DNA of 64,000 bases, from NCBI RefSeq assembly GCF_032854445.1, contig NC_088301.1, forward strand, positions 14,878,281 through 14,942,280, read 5' to 3'. Positions 10,450 to 23,500 of this stretch are shown here, piece by piece. The DNA is from Liolophura sinensis (Eukaryota; Mollusca; Polyplacophora; Chitonida; Chitonidae). A program made the position numbers and the translations under genes. The notes beneath the pieces are model-generated. The model did no database searches and was not told the DNA's origin. It saw nothing but the letters and a program-made list of their open reading frames with translations. The number at the start of each line of letters is the position of its first letter. Position 1 is the stretch's first letter.

Positions 10450-11190
10450 AGTGACATAAAGTCTGCCACTATACATACATAGGAACCATGATAAACGACA
10501 AAGTTGTCATCGAAAAATATGTTCAAAAAATTCTAAAAAATTTTGAAAGCCGAGAACATGGAGTTGATTATTGGGGATATGGAAATGACGGACAATTCAC
10601 TCCAAGAAGCCATGTTGTAGAAGCCCTTTTGAACTTGGCCAATCCATAGCCCTGAAAGCGTCACGTGATAATTGGCTGTCACGTGAAAAAATATTAGCTC
10701 TCGATTGTCAGTGTGGTGTCTTATAGTGGATACAGGTATCGGTGCAATAAATTGGATTTTGCGGCTTAAGTGTAAAACTGATGTATTTTGAACCACACGT
10801 TTATAAGCAGGGAACCGAGAACGGCTGCTCCTGTCACAATGCGTACATGTTGGGCAGGATACTGCAGTAACTTGTCACCGTAAGCTGGCAGAAAACCCTC
10901 CGGGAGAGTCATTGCTTGAAAAAAAATGTTGTGACTTTCCATTACTTTTCCTTAGCAAAGTCAGAGCTATTACAAAAATATCTTTCCAAAATCTGAATAA
11001 AAGGGTCTGTTGTTAATCAGAAGGTCCTGCAGTGTTCGGTAAATTCCCTGCAGTCGGTACATCCAGCTAGGCCAAATTCTTACACCCCTGTAGGACGAGG
11101 GCAAGCAGGACCGCTAAAACACGACAGTTGTGTCCACCAACATCGCCCTCACCGAGCCCCAAACTAAAAGAAGCATTTGAACCTTTTCAA
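10450..11190 (+). repeat. Copy 1 of a ~700-bp dispersed duplication
   Basis: It aligns along its length with 19440-20140 (shared landmarks: CCATGTTGTAGAAGCCCTT, GCAATAAATTGGATTTTGCG, GGGAGAGTCATTGCTTGAA, ACCGCTAAAACACGAC). The copies are clearly diverged. A CCAAT motif and paired CACGTG boxes lie near 10640-10690. Its identity is unknown. Confidence 0.7.
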
Positions 11191-11327
11191 ATTGAAAACA
11201 AAGTGTGCTGTGTTTAGGAGCGAATTATCTAATTCAAACTATATATATATGTTCAAAACTTGTCCTTTTTAACGGTTCACTATCTCCCGTTCTTTCCAGG
11301 AAGCGTTTCGCGTCCAAAGCCATGAAA

Positions 11328-11538
11328 TTAAGTAACAACTGTGTAACTGGCCTCGGTGTCATTACAAGAAAATCGGATTTTGTCGTATTCATTCTCATAA
11401 ACACTCTCATACGGGTTGCTGTCCACTGGAGTTGAAATCCGCGCTTCTCTCCCTTGATTAGAACTCTCCCGATTCTGGACGTGGACCGGATCCGAACGCT
11501 CAGAGGTTCCTCCTGACTTATTACCGTGACATCTTCTC
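11328..11538 (-). CDS. Last exon: cytoplasmic tail with Tyr cluster
   Basis: The acceptor is TTCTACAG. Joined in phase 2 to the membrane exon, it reads on from the helix as T-RRCHGNKSGG, a basic stop-transfer patch. About 70 codons follow, ending at TAA (11328). NPYESVYENEYDKI packs three tyrosines into nine residues; YEN fits a Grb2-type SH2 site, and YESV and YDKI fit YxxΦ. The protein ends SYTVVT. The competing open frame over this region lacks these features and does not match the exon phase. Confidence 0.8.
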
Positions 11539-14500
11539 CTGTAGAAATAACACAGTCTATGGTCACCAAAATAATTTCAACAAAGATATACTATCTTAAC
11601 AGAAAATATAAACCCAACAAAGCGAAAATTATTACAGCAGCATATTACAATATGCTTATCTCTAATATCGATTTATTCGGATTATTTCGTCACATTTTCT
11701 GAGTACATGTAAATGTATTAGGATTTAAATTGCACATTATTCTGTATCACAGAGCGGGAACGATGGGTACAGCTTTAGGTGTATCACAACCTTTAGTGTA
11801 TAAACAAAGTATTATAAAAATATAATAAATACATAAAATATTACATGTATATCTAAATCCTATACTGTGGAATAAACATTCATGGTCCTTTTTTAAGTTG
11901 GCATCACTTACGTGTACATCAGTACAATAACGACGATTACCACAGCGACCACCACAGCCACACAGCCTATAACCACTCCTGTGTAGTTATAGTTGACGAC
12001 TATAAACGATAAAATACACATTTAAACAAAGCTGAAATTGCTGATTTTATTGTGCTACATCTTATTCAGTTTTTAGCGAGCAATGTATTTTATGACGGTG
12101 AACATTTCAGCAGCACAGAAATGTTTATTTTCTAAACAAAATCGTTACACAATGGCGCTGTGGGACAAAACCTACACTCTGACATTGACAGACATATGCT
12201 ATTAAACTGAGAGGGGTGGGCGTATGGGAAATCTAATGCGGTGCAACTTTGGCGGAATATGTTAGATCTTCAAGGTGGGACTGACTTTGAGCTGCGTGCT
12301 GAGTTACATAAGCAAGAAAGTATGCAATGGATTGTTGTTATCCTGCCTTCCACATGGAGATAATTATCTGTTGTAGGATTAAAAGCGAAACAGCCTATAA
12401 ATGGAGCGTAATCGACAGCAAATCCTGATCTTTCAAATATTAATGACATTAGGATACTCTTGTGTATAATCATTAGGCCACTGGCACCTTAGGAATTACT
12501 TTTAGACGCAAAATTATTGGCGACGTTCTATTATCAGTTGAAATGTCACCAAGAGAGTGTATTTACATTCAAAGATAATCTTTTTCAGGTAATGATGCTT
12601 ACGGGTACAAAATCTGCCTTCATGTCCATCTGTACAACCTCCAATACATGCTCCATTCCTGACGTCACATCCGGTTGGACCATTAAGACAGTTCAGACTA
12701 CAAGTAAGTTTGCAGTTTTGTCCCCATGTGCCAGGGGAGCATGCTGTCAAAATAGAACACATATTTCTGTTATCTTCAGACTTCTGTCTCATTTGTCGAT
12801 GTTTCAGTGTTACCGTTCTATAGCTTGCATTGTCAGCTTTCTTGTTCTTTTTTGTCTGCATTGCAATCGTTAAAGGCAAGCTAGAATAAATCTCACAACA
12901 TAGGCTGGCATCAATCTTGGACACTAAAACTAGCACATAACAACCCTGGAAAGCAAAGGAACTCATGTAAGCCTGACACCGTTTAAAGCGGAGCGAGGAA
13001 TGCTATAAGCGTGCTTGGAATAGACACGGGTGGCGACGAGAAGAGTGGCCGGTGGCGAGACACAATCTCACAAAGTGTCCTGTACAGAAAATGGAGTATG
13101 AAAGTCAAATGGCGTAAAATCCGATATGTCTAAACCCAGGAAACTCCTTTACAGAGGAGGACAGTAAGTATGACTGCTCTCCAGTGGACTTCAGTAAATG
13201 ACTGCTCTCAAATGGACTTAACTTAATGACTGCCAGCTGCACAAGTCTGTCGGTAATATTTATAGATAAACGTAAAAAAAATATTCTGGATGGTTTTAAA
13301 CATGTTTACAACAGCGATACATATTTCCAGAAAGTGTACTCTATGTACGATGACACTATACTCATAAACCCCGAAGCCCCGAGAACGCTAGAATGAATTA
13401 CAGTGCAAAGCAGGCACAGAGGGAAAAATGGAAGTCAGACACTGACTCAGGAACAAATAAAAAAAATAATACAATATTTAAAGACGTGGTTCGTAACACT
13501 TCCTCTCCCCCAAAAAGAAAAGATAACTGTACTTAAGTACCCATTTTTTTTTACAATCACTAATTATAACACATATATACCAGAATGACAAAATGATGTA
13601 ATAAGGGAAAAATGTACGTACAGAAAGAAATATGCATACACAAATGTCAACCAAGCTCTCGATAGCATGTCAGCCACACTGTTTTTCTTACAAGCAATAT
13701 GTATAATTTCCACAGCATAAGGCTGTAAGGTCAAATACCATCGTAATAATCTTTGATTCTTGTTCTTAAAACTTTTCTAAGAACACCAAAGGGTCGTGAT
13801 TAGTATACATAGTGATATTACCAGAGCAACTGGTCAATTACAATTCGAAATGCTGTACAGCCAGCACCAGGCCAGACGCCTCCTTTTCTGTGGTGGACTA
13901 ATTCCTTTGATGTCTATTTAAGTTCCTAGAGAAATAGCTCACAGGCTGTTCTGTTCCATCTTCCATGTCACTAGGCATCTGAAAAGGACGGCTTAGATTT
14001 GGAGCTTTGAAAATAGGACGTTTAGATAGAATGTCCTTTAACCCATTAAGACTGACTAACAACTGTCTGACCATACACACTTGACATTCGTTCTGCGCAA
14101 CAGAGTCAATGGAACAGCAAGATCGCTGAAATGGGACACAAACGTACGGTAAAACTACATACCCCAAGCACTCTAAGAAGGTCTTTCCTACAAGTATGCA
14201 CTGGTAAAGATAGTATGGCCTGGACTTTGGCTGAACGAAGGGCAAAGGTATGCCGCTTGTTCTTTGGCAAATTCTTCTTGAGATCAGTCACTAAACCTAA
14301 TTAAGACAATCAAGAGAATATCTTTTCGAGATGTTTACCAGGTTCTTACTAAGAGCAATCTTAGTAATAAACTTGGCATTTCCTACCCTATCAATACAAT
14401 CCTCACTACGAGGAATAGGATAAGAATCCGTCTTGTTTACAGCATTGGTCTTTCTGTAATCCACATATAGGCGTATAGAACCATCGAACTTAGAAATAAC

Positions 14501-17500
14501 TACAGTTGGTGAACAACAGCCGCTCCGGCTATGCCCTATAACCCCGCTGTCTAACATGTACCGTATTTCCTAGTTAACAAGCTTTAGCATTGCAGGGTTA
14601 ATCCTGAAAGGGTGATGTTTGATGGGTACAGCCCCCCCCCCCCCCTACATCTACATCATGTCCTGCAGCATTAGTACAACCAGGTACATCCAAACATATT
14701 TTATTTATTATTTATTTCATTGGTGTTTTACGCCGTACTCAAGAATATTTCACTTATACGACAGCCGCCAGCATTATGGTGGGAGGAAACCAGGTAGAGC
14801 CTGGGGGAAACCCACGACCATCCGCAGGTTGATGGAAGACCTTCCCACGTACGGTCGGAAAGGAAGCCAGCATGAGCTTGACTTGAACTCACAGCGACCT
14901 CATTGGTGAAGGCTTCCGGGTCATTACGCTGCGTTAGCGCGCTAACCAACTGAGCCACTCCTGTTTCCGACATTTAGAAAGGTGACTTTAACACTTTACC
15001 TAAAATGCTCAATATATTAATGCGACATGTGACAGTTTCCCGATGACCAGGTGTGCTAATAATGTAGTTAACAACGTTAGCTTTTTGCTAACCGATATAG
15101 TCCACTAAACTTGGCCTTAAGCGGTTGGTGAGGTATGGGCAAACATACTCTAATAAGGTTACTTCTGTTTCCTGAGGACATCTAACCTTAAGACCATACA
15201 CCAACTCAAATGGACTAATCCCAGTGTTCTCAAAAGGAGTATCTCTAGAGGCAAGCAATACAAATTTTATCGCTTTGTCCCAAGTTTCAGATTTTCCATA
15301 CAATATGCTCGTAGAGCACTCTTCATGATTTGGTGGTATATTTCCAAAGCCCCTTGGGATCGACAGTGATAAGGTGTGGATTAAAGCTGCTTAATCCCAC
15401 ATAACTTCCTGATATAAACCAGACATAACGATGGAGCCCTGGTCAGTTTGTATTTCCTTAGGTAAACCATATCTGGTGAAAAGATTCACAGACTATTAAC
15501 TATCCGAGGTGTAGTTAGCTGTATCTGTTAGCTGTATCCATAATAGTCAATAAGTACCTTACTAAAAGGCACACTAAAACCCGGATTTGGAATTAAGGAT
15601 GCAGGCCATATACTATGCTGTGGGTTTCCTACAAGCTGACAGGTGTGACCTGTCTTACAGAAATTAACCACATCCCTGTGAATCTTAGACTAATAAATAT
15701 AGCGAGCGATTTTATTTTCTAATGCCTAAATGTCCACCTATTGGAATCTCATGACCCATCTTAAGTAGTTCCTGTCTACAGTTAGAGGTGAGAAATCTTG
15801 ATTCAAATTTGCTTAATCATTAGCTGATACATGAGGCAGTCAATACTTTCTTCTCAACAGCCCATCCTCCAGCTATTCCCTCGAAAAATAAAGCAGACTT
15901 ACTTAATTCCCTTACATTCTCTACACCATCAATATCATGAAAGAACGTTTCAGCCAAATTAATATTACCCGCTGAATCCCCGATGGTTACAGAAGAATTG
16001 TCTTCCTTCTCCCTAGCTCTTTTCTGTGACCTGGAGAGGGAAATATACCTGGAAACTCTCCGTAGGTCTTTTGTATTTTCGTCCAAAAACCTGTACACTG
16101 CAGACATGAGGACAAACCTTAACTTAATTTCATGCTAAGTCATTACCGAGCAAAAAAAGAAAATACCTTTCTCAGGCAAACTCTTAACAACCCCTTCAGT
16201 AACCAAATCAGAAGTTATGGTAACCTCTAGTAAGGGAACAGACATAAAAATTCCATTAAAACCCTGGATCAGAACATGACTGGCAGCCTTATCGGAATAA
16301 CATCTTCTAACATCAGGCTGATTTGCCCGAAGATTCCTAAGTATACGAACAGGGGAGGTAACTCCATTCACAGTAACCACACCATCAGACATGAATCCCC
16401 AGTATGTCTCTGTTGTCTGTCCTACCTCTTTAACGTATGATTTGACGATAGGACAAAAACTGCGTATGTTGACGGGGAACGTATCAGAAGAAAAACACAC
16501 ATTTGACTTTTGTTATCTGCTTATCAGTACTAAAATTTGAAATCTTTTTGTCGGAATTCCACTTCTGAAATTTAGTCTGAAAATTTTGTTCATTACTATG
16601 TAGATTTAACTCATATTCATCAGCCAAACTTGCCGCGGTCTTTATGTGCTTGACCTTCTGTTCACCTAAATGAGCCTTGACCTCATTTCCAACATTGTTC
16701 TTAAATTCTTCCAAGAGAATAGCCTCCCTTAAATTCTGAAAAGAATGACCTAACGTCAGAGCCCTATACAAGCTATTAAACAGTGTTTCTTTACACCTGG
16801 CAAACTCCACGTAAGTTTCATCAGCTGTTTCCTTAACTGTCTGAACTTCTGTCTACAGGCCTCCGGCACAAGCACTCAAAAGCAGACAAGACCAGTGCCT
16901 TGACTGTGTTGTAAACTGAAGACTGATCTACCGACAAAGTAGAATAGACCTCTGCAGCTTAACCTTCCAATGTACTCTGCAGTAACATTGTCCAGTACCT
17001 TCAGGCCACTCCAAGTTAACAGTCACTTTCTCAAATTTTGGGACAGAAAAAAACTTTCTACAGCCTTATCATCGTATTTGGGCACTAATCGAAGGCTTTG
17101 GGCCAAACCAATCCCTTGCTGATTACGACTAACAGCTTCTTTATCACTACTTTTAACCCGGGGTTCCTTCAGTTTGAACTCCTGTTTTAACTCTGTTTCT
17201 CTCTTTCTTCCTTTTTTTAATATCACCGTCTCTAACTTAAACTCTCTTTCCCTTTCTAACTTTCAACTTTCTAAGACTCTTAGGGCTTCTGGCTTAAGTC
17301 TAATTGAAACATGTCAGATATTTTCTTTAAATCTGCCTTCGTAGACAACGTAACAACCGACAAATCCTCACAATCAAAGATTGAAGGTACATTAAATTCC
17401 TCAGCCATAATGACACAATATAGTGTACAAAGAAACTACATAAGTAGTTTTACAAAATGTCAATCTCTGTTTGATCCAAAATAGGAATCAAAACACCTCT

Positions 17501-20500
17501 AAGCACCGCTAACACCGCTGACAATTAACGTGCTATAATCTAGCACGAGCAGATTTTAGTTCCCGGACAAGCCCCAAATATGTAATAGTACCACTATAGG
17601 AGAGCAAAGATGAGAAACAACTGGTTTGTTTACCTCTCAGATAAGCGACAAACCTTACGCAAGGTCAAGTGGACTTTCTAAGTGACTGTTGTGGACCTTA
17701 GTAAATGACTGCCAGCTTCACAACTCCGCAGGCCATACATATAGAATAACGTAAAGAAATTCCGGATGGTTTGATCGTAAATATGTAAACACTTTGCTAA
17801 GGTATGTGTAGGGAGAAGTGATATAGAATAAGACTCTTTCAGAAGGGGAAGGTTTTTAGTTAGTAACAACAGGCATTTTGATTGAATACAAGCGACTGGC
17901 ATACTAACTTTGTCGACAGTGAGATCCCAAGAAACCGGCCTTACAGCGGGGATTCTCGTCTCTGACTGGACAGTCCCCGGATGTTCTGTTACACGTGACG
18001 TTGTTATAACATTCCCCACATTTTTGCTCACAATCGGCTCCCCAAAACCCAGCATCACATCCTGTCAAAAAAGTCAAAAGTTCAAAAAATATTTAGTGGC
18101 CAAATGGTTAGTATGATAACGCAGCGCAATGACACAAGGGCGTCACCAAAGCGGTCGTTGTCAGTTTAAGTCCAGCTCATCCTGGCTTCCTGTGGGTCCT
18201 ACGTGAGAAGATACGCCAACAATCTGCCGATGGTCGTGGCTTCACCCGCTTTTCTCCCATTATAATGAATAAGCAGAAGAACACTGTCTTCCATTTTTCC
18301 AGTTCAATTATTACACTGAAATCGTAGTTTAACAACCCGGTTCTAAACACCTACATTGCTTTACGAATACAACCGTACAGGAACAGTGATGCATTGCAAA
18401 AAGTAACAAAAGAGTACGCCGCTTGGAGTCGACGGTTTGGAGATAGTAGATAGTTGTACCTTGAGTCCATCCTTAGGTCTGGTATACTTTGAATTTATTA
18501 GTTATCCGCCTTTGAAAGATGTTAAAGCGTGTACCAGTAAACCCTCTTTAATGAAAATCCAGCTGTTAAGTATTTTCAATGGCGAAGTGCAAAACCCAAT
18601 TACAAACTTTCACTCTAGATATAAAAAAAAAACCATATTACATTGAAGGAAAACACCGTTGGAAGAAATTTCGAACAGGCAGCACACGCTTTACCTGGAC
18701 TTGGAGGCAGTTCTAAATCAAAACATGACGGACGTTAATTCAAATGCTTGAATGGCTGGATTACTGCTTAAGCATGCTTTATCAATGCATCTTTTGACAT
18801 ATATACACTTGGATGACATAGGGAATCCGTGTGTACCAAATGTAAGGATAGGTTCACGTTGTAGAGATTGGTGGAATCCTTCACGTAGGGTGAGATAGCC
18901 AGCCACACAGTGCCCTACGTACTGTAGCCTATCTCTTTTAGCGAGTCGCCTTTATTCAGCTCTCTGTAACTTGAGACATATTATTATTTGTTAAAGTTCA
19001 TAAAAGAGTTTGGATGGAAAGATCTCAATACCTCAGGTGACGGCACAATTATTTTTAAAAAATACAGTTTATCGGTCACGGTTGAATACGAGGAAGAAAC
19101 TCGTTTATTACATTCGTCATGGTAACCAGATCACTTCTTTAGCTCTCAGCCTATGCACCAAGCCAAGCCAACCGCCATATTAGCGCTAATTATGGCTTTT
19201 GTCGGTCATGTCGCGTACAAAGAAAGTTTTTTTCATCAAAAAATACCTTGAGATATGCTAATTATGAAATGGTAATGGTAGTTCCACCTCCATGCTTAAA
19301 ACTATTTGAGAACGGGTCAGAGGTCAATATTTGGGCTAAATTAGCATAAGACAAAATATCGATCACAATATTATGAGGTTGAAACTTATTTTATGCATTC
19401 CTCGTGACAACGTGATCACTTATAACCAATTCATAAAGCGAACATGAAGTCTGTCACTATATATACACTAAACAATGGTATAGCACACAGCTATCACAGA
19501 AAAATATGTGAAAGAAATCTGTGAAGTTTGGAAAGGTGAGAAGATGAAGTTCAGCACTGGGGATATGGCACTGATGGACAATTCTCTCCGACTAGCCATG
19601 TTGTAGAAGCCCTTATGACATTAGCCAATCACTATCGCTTAAAGGGTCACTATAAGCTCTCGACTGTCAGTGTGGTTTGGTGTAGTGGATAAGCAGATAT
19701 TGATGCAATAAATTGGATTTTGCGGTTAGTTTAAATGTTAAACTGATTCATTTGAACCACACATTTATGAGCAGGGAACTGAAAACAGCTGTCATAATGC
19801 GTACGTGTTGGCCAGGAGACTGCTGTAACTTGCCAGGGCAAGAAAATCGCCTCGGGAGAGTCATTGCTTGAAGAAAAATATTGTGACTTTGCATCATTTT
19901 TACCTAGCAAAGTCAGATTTATGACGAAAATATCTCGACCAAATCTGAATGAAAGGGTCTCTTATCACTCAAAGGTTCTGCTATGTTCGATAAATTCCCT
20001 GAATTCGATACAGCCAGACAGGCCAAATGCTTACACCCATGCAGGACGAGTTCTAGGAGAACCGCTAAAACACGACGCTTGTGTCCACAAACATCGCCCA
20101 AGAACGAGTGCCAAACTACAAGAAACACCGGCCTTTTCAACACGGAACAGAGCTGATACTTTTTGGTTGGGTATCAGACGTCATATTGTCTTATTGTATT
20201 TCTCATTGTCATATTGTTTAATACCGGTGGTAGGAGAGAGCTCGACGGTCTTGTGAGGTCACTCTCAACAGCTATATGGCAAAATGCCGTCACCGAATGA
20301 TCAACCGAGGCTATGCTGACACGGGGGAAAGCATACAATTATAACATTTCCAGGAAATTGTAAATGAATCAACAGCATATGCCCCTGGGTCAGAACGGGA
20401 TGATACATACGGATGTAGAATTTAACCGTGATGCAAATGGGTCATTATTTGGTGTAATACCCAATACTGACATTGCGGTTGAAAACACTGTTCTGTCAAA

Positions 20501-23500
20501 CATCCAATCTGTTTCTCTACGTTTTGTACGAGATTTTTAATCAACTTCAGCGTTTTGTTTTCTAGCTAAGTGAGATAATTTCAACAAAATGCCTTGCTGA
20601 GTGCACATGTGCCGTATATCATAACCTAAGTGATTACACACTTTTCAATGACTTTCCCCCCATATGATTTATTTCTAACACCGCTATCATATTGTCAATC
20701 ATAATTCTCACATTTTTGCCATCAATAAAATCTTGACAGGATTTTACAGTTAAACAACCTTCTCAGAGCTCGTATTTTCTGTGATATTGTTCTTCACCCT
20801 GACCGCAGTGGCGACACATGTAACACGGCCCTCACCTGTACCACGGCCCCCACATGTAAAACGGCCCCTACATGTAACACGGCCAGCATGCCCCTGATGC
20901 ATAACTCACCCCAACCAATTTTTCAACTCGCGTCAGAATAAACAACTACATCTGACTGGCCGTGTGATATGTGGTGTGAGCTATGCTCAGTGGAGCGTAT
21001 CCACCAGGTGAAGTCTTCCCGTAACTTCTGGGACAATTGCATTGTTTTGTCCAAATCACCATTTTGTTCTCTCAAGACAATTTCCACCTGTCTGTATTTG
21101 AATGGTGCATACATTACACCTGAAAAACTGGACGTCATTAAAACAAGGATTGTGAAGCTATTGTGTAGCAATTTTTCACAAATGTGTAATAATTCGGGTA
21201 GGTTTGTCAGTTGTCAGACACACAGACATTGAGACAGAGTGATAATGACCATTTTAACATGGAAGTATTCTACATACAGGTTAAGACCTTTTAAATTCGG
21301 AATTAGCCGATAACTTCTATCTTTATTTGGCCTTAAGAACATTTGTGAAATGAATTCAACTTTTTACTGCGTATAGGTTCTATGACACTTTTTTAAAAAA
21401 AATTGAGAGATTTCCTCATCAATGCTTTTCATAGGTTTCTGCTTTACTGGAAGCTCTCTTGGGGCCTGCTTTTGCCTGGGGACATCTGTATCACTTGGCT
21501 AGACAGTTTGTAAAATTTCCAGGTCAAAAGTTACGGTTTCCCATGAATAATAATACTGACGCGATCGCTTTAGGCAGTCCACAATCTATAGCTGGTCCTA
21601 CTTAGTGGATGGGCTGGGAATTAACGAATTGATCATTAGTGATCGCGTTGTCATAAGCACTGTATAAAAGGAGTTACTCAGTCGTGATCAGTACTATTGC
21701 TTTAAGGTAATTTAGTCCAAGTATTAACATCTGACATGTTCTTATTAAAATGGTTTTGAGCATGGGGATGCAGTTACCGTTTTATAATTAGCATATCTCA
21801 AGGTCAATTTTGGTTTTGTATCGCTCTGTATCTTTACTGTGTCAAACCTTTTGTACGTGAACTGACCCATAAACCTCTGTTTGCTGCCGGACAAGTAGGT
21901 ATTGGTAATTGAGGTCAGATTCATTTCCAAAAAACCTCAGACATCCGTTCTCGAAAAAATATGTGAAAAATAATAAATATCATTCATAAAAATATCTGGT
22001 GACATGTAAGAGAGAAACATGTAAAACAATATTCCGACTCACTTTTACATTTCAAACCAGAATATCCCGGCATGCATCTGGGATCACCCGGACAGTGCCC
22101 GGATGTAGTGTTACAGCTGTCCTGTCCACGTGCACACGATCCACAGGTCTCGTTACAGTCTGGGCCGTAAGTACCTGCTTCACAGGCTTCATTCAAGTAA
22201 AACAGAAAACAAAACACAGTATTACAATCCGTTTGAGTTAGATTGCAATATATCGAGATACACACGCTGTACGCCCAAGCAGAAAGTGAAAGTTGTAGCA
22301 CTGGATAAATCTGGCATTTACAATATATATATATATATAAAACATAACAAACATGCCCGGTGTGGACAAATATAAAGACATATACACTGTTTTGGTACTC
22401 TGTGTGTGGGAGACGGGGTGGGGGGGGGGGGGTGGTCTCGCTAGCTGAGATGGTTAAAGCTATAGCTCCATGCCTGTTTCCACGGCAGCGTTGTTTTGTT
22501 TGCAAAATTTCTGACAAAGGCCGGTGGGTTACTCCTCGCCCATAACTCTGGTTCTCCTCATTCACGTGAGAATTTCTTGGGTACGTTTTTAAAAAACTTA
22601 TCAATGAAATCGATCCTTTGGCATGGTAATAGCTATAATGTACATAACGACATAATTGCTCCAACATACAGTGGGCGAATTGTAACGACGGGGCTTCCTG
22701 CCGTTACAACTAGCTGCTCTCCAGCTCTAATCATTAAAGTTGTTGGTCTGAGAAATCAAGGGATTTCTAGTTCGATTTATATTCACGTTGATGTTGTACG
22801 GATGTTTGCTTGTCCAACACACAGCAACATTTATGGAATTACGGCTGGTGTGTATGCTATCTGCTTGTGTTCAAGTAACAAACATTTCAAGTTGATTTGA
22901 ACTTGACATGAAATACCATTCTACAGGCTGTATTCTGCCTGGTTTCCTACATGGAGAAAAAAGACTGAATTGTTGACTGCCATCTTGTCTAGACCCTGGT
23001 CACGTGCAGCAGAAGTGTTGCCGCAGGGAATGACGCAAGGCAGAAATCCCTCATAGTCTAAAGGATTTTGATAGTTCAATGCGAGGTCATGGCTCCTAAC
23101 CTTTTAATATAAGTGCGGATCCAACGAAACTTCAAGGTAAGTATTTCAAAAAAAAATATCAAAAACAGTTCACTAAAACCTATCCGACCTGAGATGGCAC
23201 AGGTTTGTGCGGGTGATGTCCATCCCATGTTGAATCTGTATGTTGAATTAAAGTGAAGGTTTTGTTACAGGTATAAAAATATCGGTACACCAAGCACATG
23301 GGTAATTATAATATTCAAGCTATATAGATCATTACGTCATCACCAGGCTCGATGGAATCCCAGCTGAACATTTCACTGTCCATCATATAGACAGCGATTA
23401 CACACCGGCTTAATAACTTAATAGTTATACTACGAATCCATACAGGTGGAAGTTAGTAACCTACTGCTCACTAAATCAGTCTTGAGGCCATTTTATGATT

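Larger units (their letters stand above)
13080..17830 (-). mobile_element. Degraded Ty3/gypsy LTR retrotransposon, Gmr1-like domain order
   Basis: It sits in the intron between receptor exons 18061 and 12743, same strand as the gene. Diverged LTRs align between about 13160-13312 and 17640-17790 (shared AATGACTGCCAGC and GGATGGTTT landmarks). A primer-binding site, TTGGGGCTTGTCCGGGAA, lies at 17577-17560. Remnants in transcription order are gag (17226-16500), protease (16500-16135), integrase (15800-15088), reverse transcriptase (14557-14297) and RNase H (14291-13898). Many stops and shifts make it dead. A SINE (14699-14965) has inserted between integrase and RT. Confidence 0.8.

Noticed and set aside
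10845-10890. MRTCW-x-GYC start resembling a THAP zinc finger
   Set aside because: The frame stops after about 15 codons, and no later C/H or FP/W signature follows in either copy.
11234-11569. 111-codon open frame over the receptor tail exon
   Set aside because: It does not match the splice phase from the membrane exon. The shorter frame gives a basic stop-transfer patch, a Tyr cluster and a natural stop.
12514-12966. 150-codon continuous frame as a single exon
   Set aside because: Only 12603-12743 shows EGF spacing and splice borders. The rest is intron read-through.
19864-20256. 130-codon frame as a gene
   Set aside because: The equivalent frame in the sister copy at 10450-11190 is interrupted by stops, so it is not conserved as protein.
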